Shown here one piece after another: positions 37,125-47,452 of a DNA stretch of 64,000 nucleotides. The notes beneath the pieces were generated by a model. The model made no database searches and had not been told where the DNA came from. It saw nothing but the letters and a program-made list of their open reading frames with translations. The position numbers were made by a program, and so were the translations under genes. Source of the stretch: Anthopleura xanthogrammica (taxonomy: Eukaryota > Cnidaria > Anthozoa > Actiniaria > Actiniidae); NCBI GenBank assembly GCA_964019055.1, contig OZ025211.1:2508135-2572134 (forward strand). The letters run 5' to 3'. The stretch's first letter is position 1; the number at the start of each line of letters is the position of its first letter.

Positions 37125-37582
37125 TAGGGTAGATTAGAAAATACAGTAGACCAGTATGAATAATAGACTTTATGCCAAAATAAGACTTAACCTCAAACTT
37201 TTAAAGGGTACCTCTTCGCGATCTCTGGTCTTATTTGTTAATGAATAGCGTATAACTAAGGTATAAATTAGTTTAGTATCCGGCATTACAAAAGTGATTA
37301 TAGAAAATAGCGCGGGTTGATTGGTCGACAACTTAGGAATATTTCTATGATTTCGCTTATTTTTGAGTCAATCCGATCAAATGCACGCTTATTTTTTAAT
37401 TTTTAATGAACTATGACGTCATAAATTGCGTAAGAGAGATGACGTCATCGCACATATCAGAAAATTATCCATTTCACAAATTGATTTTATTTATGAAGTT
37501 ATAATATAAGAAAAACCTTTTAGAGATTTAAATACTTTCCATAGCAACCATGGCTGGTAAATAGGTAAGTCCCCCCTTAGTA

Positions 37583-38082
37583 CGTGATATATACAGCTAT
37601 TTCAAAAAGGTTGGTGAAGGTTTTGTTGCTTGTTGCTTGTTGCATACCAAGCCCGAAATGCTCTATGGATGATTCAAGCAGCGAAACGTCACAAAAATAT
37701 CGGATTTTCCCAAACTTTGTCTGCAGGTTTTTCAGAATATTTTCTTCTGTGCTGACATTATTTACATATGAATATAATACATTTCAAGCTTGGTAAGCAA
37801 CATGCAACATGCAACATGCAACATGCAACATGCAACATGCAACAAAACCTTCACCAACCTTTTTTGAAATAGATGTATTGTATACAACTGCATATTATTT
37901 TTACAATTTATTCACCGAGGGCTGTGTGATTAATGATGACTATTTACAAAGACGTAATTGGTTTAGTATCATTTCACAGTTGGTTTTTGAAAACATTGAC
38001 TTATTTCTAAAATGTAGACATTTTTCGTATTTTGAAAGAGGCATGTATCAACAAACGAAGCGCGTGCAATCCTATATTCACC
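37583..38082. other. Segment inverted relative to copy A (12535-13042)
   Basis: Contains the 300-bp element with TTTCAAAAAGGTTGGTGAAGG ends and a perfect GCAACAT heptamer array (about 37798-37845), in the opposite orientation to copy A. The open frame 37809-38198 runs through the heptamers and I do not take it as a gene. Confidence 0.7.
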
Positions 38083-38382
38083 TGCGATTGGTTAGAAAGT
38101 TTAATGCCGCTCTGGGGTATATTATCTTTAAGAATAACGAGACAATAGTAAAAATTAGCATAACAGAAAAGTTACCGAAAGGTATTCTGGAAGTGTAGGA
38201 ATAAAACGTCATCATGCTTGACGCCCATATGATATCACTTGGCAGATTGATAGATACTCAGTTATTTGACGAAGCCACATATTTAAGGACGCCGAAAATT
38301 GGAAAATACTAGTCTGAAACTTCTAAATTCTTTACAAATAACTTTTAGAATCGCGATTTTCAGCAATTTTGAAGTGGTTTAG

Positions 38383-38826
38383 ATGCCAATTGCATACTTC
38401 GATGAGGACTCTATGAAAACTTGCCGACAATGCCAAAAAATTCTTGACTCGTCACAGAAAAATAAACTATTCTGGAAAAGTGGACAGAGCTTAATGTCGT
38501 TGAGATCTGATATTGAACAACTTTTGGTTTACTTTCAAAAGTTTTGGAAGTATAATTTATACTTAAAGTTCACCTTACCTCCGAAGTCTCTGAGCCTTGC
38601 CAAGACCAACTCAGTGCAGAAGACTGTTGGGTCGTTTAACCTTGGAAAAAATAAAGTCTTATTAACTTATGATTCATTCTTATACGAAAATCTACATATT
38701 AAAAGGAGTGTGGTATTTGGATGTTATACAAGGCAATGTTTCTTATATTGTTATTTGATTTTTTGGATTAATGTTCATTGTTGCAAACATTTGCATTGTA
38801 TTTGGATCTTACACCAGGCAATATGA
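38383..38826 (+). CDS. Hypothetical 147-codon open frame, doubtful
   Basis: Starts with an ATG (MPIAYFDEDSMKTCRQCQKI), includes one CxxC pair near the start and a hydrophobic C-terminal end. The homologous stretch in copy A (about 14720-14850) is frameshifted within 20 codons and then diverges. I recognise no family. It may be a fragment of a mobile-element protein or chance; the only support is length. Confidence 0.15.
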   Translation: MPIAYFDEDSMKTCRQCQKILDSSQKNKLFWKSGQSLMSLRSDIEQLLVYFQKFWKYNLYLKFTLPPKSLSLAKTNSVQKTVGSFNLGKNKVLLTYDSFLYENLHIKRSVVFGCYTRQCFLYCYLIFWINVHCCKHLHCIWILHQAI

Positions 38827-39217
38827 TGATGCAATCGATGTCACTTGCAAACAAGTAAGATAATTTTTTTTACCTAGGATAAAATATTCCTGGCTTCAGA
38901 GTTTGCCAGAGATTTTTTCGAAAGCTTATAGACTTATAGAAGGAAGCAGCAGAAATATAAAATATTGTAGGCACGTTACAATTCATATGTGCAAAGGTTT
39001 TACAGGACTTTAGAATCTGACGATGGTATGTTATAAATGCACTGTTTTAAGGAAGATTTTATATCGCTTGAATGATTTAAAAGTTTTATGGAATGCTCTT
39101 CCAATGTGGAAACTTAAGCAACAAGTACCAGGGTTTTATAGGAAAATCAAGAGTGTAAAATCTAGGCATAAAATATACGAGATATGACAAAGAAAAGGCA
39201 AGAAAATCTAGACTTAC

Positions 39218-39590
39218 TTGCAAAGCGATGTGCCTTCTGCAGCAGTAACCGAAGAAGCAGCGTTTTGTCTTCTCCCTAAAAAGGAAAGGAAAGAAAAAAG
39301 AAATTAGCGTAAAAACGAGCTAAATATTTCTGTAGAAAAGACAAGTAAATGGAAGAAAACCTTACGCTATACTTACAAAAAAAAACATATATCTTCTGCA
39401 ACCTGACAACAGCCCGAAGAAGCAGCGTTCTGTCTTCTTCCTAGAAAACAAAAAGAAAATTATCAGCATAAAACGAGCTAAAATACCTGTAGAAAAGACG
39501 AGTAAATGCAAGGAGATCTTACCTGCAAGAGCGATGTGTCTCCCTGGAACGGACTGATGAATTATACGGAAGGAACTTCACTTTATATAG
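39218..39590 (-). other. Possible small multi-exon transcription unit with duplicated exons
   Basis: Reading the minus strand, a TATATAAAG box (39590-39581) precedes a first exon ending at 39523 with CTTGCAG|GTAAGA. Two further exons follow, 39440-39377 (after TTCTAG) and 39275-39218 (after TTTTTAG), both ending at GTAAGT donors. The two internal exons are clearly related (AGAAGACA.AACGCTGCTTCTTCGG), as are the introns around them, so an exon-plus-intron unit was duplicated. One frame of the exons reads KRCFFGYCCRR and ERCFFGLLSGCRR. The first exon has no ATG, so it could be a 5' UTR or the unit may be non-coding. Further exons would lie below 39200, where I see none. Confidence 0.35.
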
Positions 39591-39624
39591 TTTGCATGTT
39601 GAAATACTTTCACTTTTAAAACAA

Positions 39625-39760
39625 TAGACCCCTTTCACGCGACGTCAGAGCAGCTCAATTTGAAGGAAAAAAACAAAAGAACTTCAATCTCCTGAGAATC
39701 GGAACCTATTGTTTTGTCCACCAAATTGAGCTGCATTCCAACGTGCTGCAAGGGGTCTAT
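39625..39760. mobile_element. Hairpin MITE with ATAGACCCCTT ends
   Basis: ATAGACCCCTTTCACG and GCAGCTCAATTT on the left are mirrored by AAATTGAGCTGC and GCAAGGGGTCTAT on the right. 136 bp, no coding capacity. It sits just upstream of the TATA box at 39590. A partial duplicate of the sequence upstream (TATAGTTTGCATGT) follows at 39756. Confidence 0.75.
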
Positions 39761-40126
39761 AGTTTGCATGTAGAAATACTTTAACATTTTAAAAAACAAT
39801 ACCTCGCATGTTTTGCATGAGTCCGCTTTTAATATTATTCTTTTTTGTTATCCAGGTGAACAGAAAAATAGAAAAAGAAGTAAGCTGTTTTGTCAGAAGA
39901 AAGTGAGGTATTTTTTTCATTGAAAGTGTTTTGTACAAACGCGGGAAACATAAAGATAAATAACAGCCTTTTACTGAACCTCACTAGCGTACAAAGAAAT
40001 AATACTCAAGGGAATGACTAATGGCCTAAATTGGGAAAACGTGATCCCCTGATTGCTTGGCCGGTTTCACTTGTGACGTCATTTATTGCCTTGTGCGGAA
40101 ATATGTTCATCACAAGTTCTCAATAG

Positions 40127-40344
40127 AATACTCCCGTTTCGAGATCTCTTTTACGCTGTGTTAGCCTCAAAACCGTGTAATGTATTCTTTTATTCAGTAA
40201 CAGCCCGTGGAAATTCAAGAGATCTGTGTGTAAAGAAGACAATAAAAATACTTTGAAATTTCACGAGTTTTATCTAAATTTCTGCATAATTTACGCACAA
40301 TTGAGGCTAACACAGCGTAAAAGAGAACTCGAAACTGGAGTATT
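40127..40344. mobile_element. 218-bp MITE, probably mariner-type
   Basis: Arms of about 44 bp: AATACTCCCGTTTCGAGATC and TTTTACGCTGTGTTAGCCTC at the left are mirrored at 40300-40344. TA at both edges fits a Tc1/mariner target, although TA is short evidence. Confidence 0.85.
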
Positions 40345-42240
40345 CTTGCTGGTTGACAACACATAGTTGTCAGTGTTTGAACAGAGCATGTAGGCAGCTG
40401 GGAAATTTGTCTGCGCATGTGTCTGCTATGTTTAAATGTGGGCTACCTGTGTTACGCGCGGAAAGCATGTACGTTTTTTGGGGGCAACAATGACAAAAAT
40501 TATTTGAAAATTGAAAACTTTTCGTGCAGATGCTGAGTACATTTGCTATTATCATTGAAAAATCTACTATGAGTTTAATCAGAGTTAATTCCACACGCAT
40601 GGGAGAACGAAATGTTTGGTGTTACAGCGATGTTACATTTCGCTAAGAAATGTCATGACTTTTACTCGTAAACCTGTTCAAATTTCTTTCTTTCTGGTTT
40701 TTGTGAATTCTGATAGAATTTATCATAGATGCATAAGTGTTTTTAGATGGTTTTTTTCAATTCTTATTAATCTTCATGGCAATATTAACGATTTTTTCTC
40801 ATTGTTGCCCCCAAAAAACGCAAAGCATTATGGGGATTTGAAAGTGGTGAACAAATGTCCATGTACGTGACGTGTATGGTCGCTCCAATTGGACCAAAGG
40901 CTTATAAATTATTCATGAGTTTTTGAAGGGATTTTTTAATTCAGTTTTAACATATGTTTTCAAATAAAACGCCTGGGATGCTTTCACAGTCAACATGTCA
41001 ACATTCCGAACGAATGGCGCAAAGAAGGGAGACATTGAAGCACTCTTTAAAAATACCTTGTAAAGCAAGTGGGATAACTCTTTTGCTATAACAAACCACA
41101 CATAACGACAGTTACAAAGCAAAATCTTCTACAAATTTATTCAGGCAAAGCTTCAAATTGAAAAATTGAAAAGCACAAATTTGTATCAAACGGTCCAAAA
41201 ACTGATGATAAGATATCCAAAGATGAACAATTAAGCTATGTTTTGCCACAGATCGAATTGAAAGCATAACGTCTTTCTAATATATTGCATACAACAGCAC
41301 CTAAAATACACTGAAATCATAACAACAAGACATACATGTCCAGTTTACCGACGGTACAGATGGTGAACGTAATTGATATGCAAAATTGATGAATTAATTA
41401 TGAAAGTCATTGAAATTCTAGACCGTGTTGATTATTTGTACTGGTCACCCTTTGGTAAAGCACGTGCCTTCATAATAGAATTGGTCATCCTTTGGTAACC
41501 CATCCATATGTTATCACACCACACATCACCCTCATTGTAACTTATCGTCGGTACCGATGGTGCATTCCTCGCTTTTCTGCTCGAATCCCCTACTTATTCG
41601 CAAATATCTTGAACTACAAAATCACGATGAAATAGTATGCCAAATTGGTATGTTTATATTTGTGATTGCGCCGTTTTCAAATAACCCAATCCAATAATTC
41701 GCAAAATTATTCTGCATTAGTATTTCAAATAAGCCCGTCTTTGCTAGCGTAATTTGCTACCAAACTTATCCTCACCACTCCCAGGCACCACTTCGGTGTA
41801 GAAAGAGAGCGTGAAAAAAACCATTGTTCAAAAACCACTCTAAAACGGTACCCAAATCAAAGAAATGTAAGCTCGAAGTCTTCATAAACCATACATCTTT
41901 CATGTCTAGAATGTCTATTATACTTTGAATAATATTTCAGACGTATCTATCATAAGGTTTTGAACCCCATACATCTCTGTTATCATGTGAATTCAAAACA
42001 CACTGCAGGATCCGAGTAGTATACAAGTAGCGGTTCTGCATCACTATTTTGAGGTTCCAGTGAATTCAAAACACACAGGATCCGGATAGAAAAATAATTA
42101 CCATAGCTGGAAAGAATGATCTTATTTTTTTTATTATTTATTATTTTATTATTTTAAATTTTTTTTTATCGAGGGCACTGGCTTTCAAATTCACTATATA
42201 TTAGACTAGTTATCGGTATTGAATAATTATTCTAATCCCG
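40345..42240. other. Non-coding stretch with minor repeats
   Basis: Contains an inverted pair GTACGTTTTTTGGGGGCAAC (40468) and TCATTGTTGCCCCCAAAAAA (40799), and a short direct repeat GTGAATTCAAAACACAC near 41987 and 42060. No gene is supported. Confidence 0.5.
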
Positions 42241-42296
42241 AAGCGAAGTTTGGGATTCCTGTGGTCTACATGCCAGGAAATACGCAATTGGTATAC

Positions 42297-42554
42297 ACGC
42301 ATCAAGAATTCCGCGCTGCTGCTCAATGCGCATGCTCAGGGGATTAAAAAGTGGGATAAGATTTGTAAAATATGCTATATTTTAGTCGTATCTTCCTTGT
42401 CAAGTACAATTTTCACTAAATATTCAAGATCGCGTACCGTTAAGCGAATTCTGAATCAAATATACCGAAAAATTGCATATTATACAAAATATTATCCCAC
42501 TTTTTAATCCCCTGAGCATGCGCATTGAGCAGCCGCGCGGAACTCTTGATGCGT
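42297..42554. mobile_element. Hairpin element with 62-bp arms
   Basis: ACGCATCAAGAATTCCGCGC...GGGATTAAAAAGTGGGATAA (42297-42361) is mirrored by 42491-42554. The 130-bp loop is AT-rich and has no gene. Region 42600-43269 beyond it has only a weak minus-strand open frame. Confidence 0.88.
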
Positions 42555-43269
42555 CTATGATCAGCGTTGATTGAATACTATCCGAACTCGGTTACCGTCT
42601 GTTCTTTTTCTTATAGGCGTTCCTAGCGCAGCCATCGAAAAGTGGGTTCGAGAAATGTAAAAGCATTGGCTCATATATCGTGATTCCATTTGCTGTGTTT
42701 CGTGTAGATTTTTTTAATTTTGTCTCTCAATTTAGTGAAGTAAAGCATTTCTAATTCTAAAAGAGATTTGACAAGAAATCAATGTCAACTCAGTCCTAAC
42801 CACAGGTAGCCCAAGCTGGGTTTCTGTGGTGTCATATTATAAGAAAATGTATGGAGAACTATAAAAAAAAACAAATAAAATCGTCAAAATGTGAAATAAA
42901 GTGAAGAAATCTTAGCTGACCTTTGAGAGGTTATACCTCTATCGTCCTGCTTGGTTAGAATTCGGATTAAGCCAGTCTTAAAAAATTTTTTCTCCACTGT
43001 TAACATTTTTTCCATCCTCCCCTCCATTGTATATGCTACAAAAAGGTTTACCGCAGTGAGTTTGAGGGAAATGATGGCAAGCGGTAAACAGAAAACACTT
43101 GTATAGTAAACTTTTATTTGCAATATATTTGAACTTGTCATCGATGTTGAAAATATTAAAAGCGAGTAAAATATAGATATAAAAAGGAAATTACAGAAAA
43201 CTCCTGTATTATGAATCGTTATCAACATGAATTTAGAAAAAAGGATCTTGTTTTTCGATTTCATTCTTA

Positions 43270-45638
43270 AGGCCGTGTCACACACTACGATTTCTCGTGC
43301 AACTTGTCTCGCGAAAAAAATTATTGCAGGTTGCACGAGCGTTTTTCGCGTTTGACATCCCCTCGCGCGACTTGAATTTTTCATTTTTTTGCTGCACAAA
43401 AAGTAGAATCGACTTCTACTTTCTGCAACAATTTTTTTAAAAATTTACGTGTGACATGGTCGTGCAACTTGCGATTAGAGCGCGCGCACAAGCCAATCAT
43501 TCATTCATCATTGATTCAAATTACGCGTGCAACTTGCAATACTTTTTTTCGCGAGACAAATTGCAACCGAAATCGTGCGTTTGACATGGTCTCTGCAACC
43601 AAGGGAGCACGTTAAAATTTTGTTCGTGTTATTTAATTCGTTTGTTTACCTAGCGCGCAAGTAATCTACAATTTGACAGGCGTTCCTTATAGTATTTGGT
43701 TACGTAGCGCTGCTGCGAGAAGAATGAGACAGGCGTTCCTCGTCGACTTGGTCGGGCCGACGAAAATCGACGACGAATATTTTGCGACGAGTATCATATA
43801 AGTGGAGGGGAGTGAAACTATAAACCACGTGACCCTTTTCAGCCAATCAAATAGTCCAAAATGAAAATATTTTTCGCTTCGTGCTGGTAGCAGTATCTAT
43901 AGAAACGAATTATCTGACAACTCCAAAAAAAATGACCAATCTTTAGTGTAAAAAAGCCATGAAAAATATTTAAAAAGACTAGCTGAACACGTGAAATTGT
44001 CAAAATTATCTTTCTAAAGTAACTTCTAAAGTATGTTGGAAATACATCGGCAAAATATAGTGAAAAAAAGATTCAAATGTCGTCTTCTTTGGCGAAAATG
44101 GTTTGCTGCTCATTTTACTGTGAAACTCGTAGGAATCATCGTCAAAAAAGAATTTTTAAAAGAAGAAGATTAGCTGAATTAGCTGTTCAAGGACAATCAA
44201 CGAATTTTTGCCGTTTTCTCGACACATGTTTGGCTGATAAAACGTATAAGAAGCGTAAGAATCAGAGTTAATGAGCATTGGTTCTTTGGAAAACCTTTTT
44301 GGAAAAACCTGGTAAAAAACCTCAAGTAAGTAGAATCGGTAATTAAACTAGATTCTGTTCGTTGTTTTATAACAATTGTGAAATAGTAAATAAAGAAAAT
44401 ATTTGTTTACAAATAGGATTTTTATGTTTCTTCTTGGAGTAATTTGTAAGTTATTGTTTAATTGTAAATGTGTTACGTAACAGCAACATACGGGTCCTGA
44501 AAGTGGGGACTCTTAATTGGTTTGTATTGATACCCACTAGGGTACTATTATATAACCGGTAGCGTGCCCTTGTGGTCATTCTGCGGCTATCACAAGCGAC
44601 TTCAGTTGTTTTTACCCCACCACTCTCCACCCTTATTTTGCTGTTATTTGTTATGGCCCTCACCTTTACTGGGCCAAGTTTATTGTCAAGTTAATTTCAA
44701 ATTATTAAATATATATTAATCAAATAAATTGATATTTTTCTAATAAAGAGGCTATGGGGTAGTGCCCATAGCCAATTTACTCCAACCTATGGTATTTGTT
44801 ATTCTTTGCCCAGTAAACTAGCTTCAGGACAAATTGACATCTAAATTTTTAGGACAGGGGGAAACATAAAAACTAAGATGTGTACTGAAGTTGTCAACTT
44901 GTTTTACGATATTAGCTAGATTAGATCTATAATATTAAGCTTAAATTTGTTGAAATAAACTCACTTCACGAAGCATTTACAACTAATATTTTCAAAAAAG
45001 AAATACTTCTTAGAGGTACTGTGATGATTTTAGCACTACAGTAAGTTTAATTTTTCAGAAGAAAGTTTTAGTTTTAAAATGAGAATTGCTTGATAACTAT
45101 TGCTTCAGAATACTGACTGATTGACTGCTTGTTCTTGCGTTTAACAGAAAAAAAACTCGAGTTTTTATGAAAAAAGATTGTTTTCGTCTGACCAATAAAA
45201 ATCAGTAAGCTTAATATGTTCATGTTTTGGAATTTCATTAATGATTTTAAGTGTCAAAAGAGTACTTTAGTTCTAAGTTGATCGTGCAATCCGGCCATTG
45301 AGACGTGTATTGATGTGCATAGCAACGGCCAATGTGCATAGCAATTTGCTACCAGCATAGGACGATGGAAATCTGGCCGTTTCACTCCCCTCCATAATAC
45401 TCGTCATTCCACAAGTTACACGCTCGGATCGCGATCGTAGACCTTTCGGCTTTTGTTCGGTCGCATAACGATTCCTCTCACAGCGCGCGCTCCTTAACCA
45501 GATACGAGCAACGCCTGTCACATTGTAACACAAACAAAATCTTAACGTGCTCCCTTGGTTTGACATGGTCTCTGCAACCTGCAACAATTTTTTTCGCGAG
45601 ACAAGTTGCACGAGAAATCGTAGCGTGTGACACGGGCT
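43270..45638. mobile_element. Harbinger-like DNA transposon, 2369 bp, non-autonomous
   Basis: Terminal inverted repeats of about 65 bp begin AGGCCGTGTCACACACTACG at the left and, reversed, AGCCCGTGTCACACGCTACG at the right. TTA flanks both ends (43267-43269 and 45639-45641), the 3-bp target expected for PIF/Harbinger. Further inner inverted matches (TTTCACTCCCCTCC at 45380 against GGAGGGGAGTGAAAC near 43803) show a second nested level. A 64-codon basic open frame at 44077-44271 is the largest inside; no transposase or Myb-like domain is recognisable, so the element is probably a deletion derivative. Confidence 0.8.
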
Positions 45639-45895
45639 TTAGAAATTCAAACAAAAATGGAATGAATTAAACGCCCACGGAATATCCTTTCCCAGAAAAT
45701 ATTTTTGTCATTTCCTATGTTATGCACTCATGATTTTGATGAAAGAAAAGCAGGTTTTCTCTTGTTAGATGCATGACTAAATTCTTTGTCGGTTTCCCTT
45801 TTGTAGGTGGCATTGTCAATTGTATTATTACATTTTCAAACAATCTTTAACCGTTTCATAACTGCCAAGAATTGATCGTATTTGTATGTGTAAAG

Positions 45896-45952
45896 ATGTT
45901 CCACTTGCCACAATTCGGCTTGGCCTTCGAAGGTGAAAGAACTCCTCTTGAG
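45896..45952 (+). CDS. Possible isolated first coding exon
   Basis: ATG followed by 18 codons (MFHLPQFGLAFEGERTPLE) and a good GTAAGG donor. No partner exon could be identified downstream, so this is weak. Sequence 45953-46820 has only AT-rich filler and a CAA/CAG-rich run at 46346-46375. Confidence 0.2.
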
Positions 45953-46821
45953 GTAAGGTGATCTAACAAACAGACTTTTATCTCAATATTCTTTATATAT
46001 GCTAAAGCAAATAGAAGTGCGCTTTCAAGAAATCCTTCCTTACTTTCTTTCTTTCTTTCTTTTCTTTACATTTTTTCAGGCCCATAAATTTCGATCCTTT
46101 TAAAATGTTTTTTTCCTGATTGATCCTTCTTTATCTTCTTTGTTTGTTTTAATTTTTTTGTTCCCAAATTTCTTCACTTCTTTTCTTGATATTTCTGGAT
46201 TCTTAGTTTTGGCCTTGTTTTTGTTTGGCTTTAATTTGCTGATTTGTCATTTACTGCATAATCTATATTTACATACTCAGTTTTTCTAGAAATATTTTAC
46301 TTATTCCGTGAGACTAAATCGATCAAAGTAAACGAACAAGAAAAAACAACAACAGCAACAACAACAATAACCACAAAACATTTTCACGCTTTTTTAAAAA
46401 CGTTTATTTTAAACGTTTATTCATTTTATTGATCTATTTATTTATTTATTTCGAGGCTTTCTTTCGACCACTAGTACAATAAGAATATAGTAATACAAAC
46501 TGAATAATATAGAACAAGAATATGACGAGACAGACAAAAGGCTGGAACAGCTAACGGACTCGGTGGTCCAAATGTGGCTGTACGCAAGAGAAAATATATA
46601 AGAAAACGATGGTAATGATAAATAATGAATCATGAACTATAGAAGGCTTTTGAACTGAAAACTAGAAATACTAAAGAAACTGACAAATAAGATCTACAGC
46701 AATATTTATTATTGACTGAACTACATTTAAGGCAGATTGTTTTCTAGATTGCGAATTCTATCACTATGATCGAAATCAGAATTTAGCTAATTGAAGTAAT
46801 ACTCATAGAGTTTCGTTTTAA

Positions 46822-47448
46822 GGTGACTGACTACTTTAGCAAGGAATAATTACAAAATGTTCTTAGAAAGATATTTTACACAGAATTTAACGCTGATTCC
46901 AAAAATGAAAAGAAAAATGGGGTGTCCCGAGCTCGTTTTCGAGATAATAAATTTTGAATATGACCATCTTGACAAGATTTCGAAAGAAAAATGGCGGAAA
47001 TCAAGCTTTGCACACAGAAATTCACAACTCAAAAATTAAAGAATTTCTGGGAGCAATTTTCTTAGGACATCTACTTTAAACATTATTTTTGAAGACTAAC
47101 TAAAAAAAGTTTTAAAAATAAGCCAAAAATTCAGCTTCTTGTTAGCTCAATCAACCGAAAAGCGTACTCAAACTACAACAACAAAAACACATGAAACGCT
47201 TTTTTTATAAGTTCTAATAATTACGTTTTTCTCAAACTTTCTCAAAAGATTGTTTTTTACCTTTTGTATTAGGAAATTCAAAGAAAAATATAGAGTCCCG
47301 TGCAAAATTCGGGGTTTTTGCTCTGTTGAAGTTCAAAACGTGTATGGTTCCTCAATAAAATTTTGAAGGTTGTTATGCGGTTTTGAGCAATTTTTGTGCG
47401 CGCGCACATCGTGGGCTCAAATTGAACGTTCAAAAGTAGTCAGTCACC
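46822..47448. mobile_element. 627-bp MITE flanked by TTAA
   Basis: GGTGACTGACTACTTT at 46822 is mirrored by AAAGTAGTCAGTCACC ending 47448, with TTAA at both edges (46818-46821 and 47449-47452). The TTAA target suggests piggyBac-type mobilisation. The interior has only short open frames. Confidence 0.8.
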
Positions 47449-47452
47449 TTAA

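Larger units (their letters stand above)
29356..38505. repeat. Segmental duplication, copy B
   Basis: Direct-orientation partner of 4593-14850 with the same order: minisatellite, 3' flank, MACPF gene, intron with MITE, signal-peptide exon, GA/poly-G tract, distal block. It lacks the two insertions seen in A and carries the inner 0.5 kb in opposite orientation. Confidence 0.9.

Noticed and set aside
37809..38198. 129-codon frame beginning with MQHATCNMQHAT
   Set aside because: Starts inside the GCAACAT heptamer array and is not preserved in the inverted segment of copy A.
42121..42175. T/A-rich tract as a promoter or origin
   Set aside because: Simple TTATTATTTTATT composition with no other signal.
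42884..43399. 171-codon minus-strand frame with hydrophobic stretches resembling part of a 7-helix receptor
   Set aside because: Only one helix (VYYTSVFCLPLAIISLK) looks receptor-like; the N-terminal end runs into the Harbinger terminal repeat and there is no DRY or NPxxY motif in reach. Too weak to annotate.
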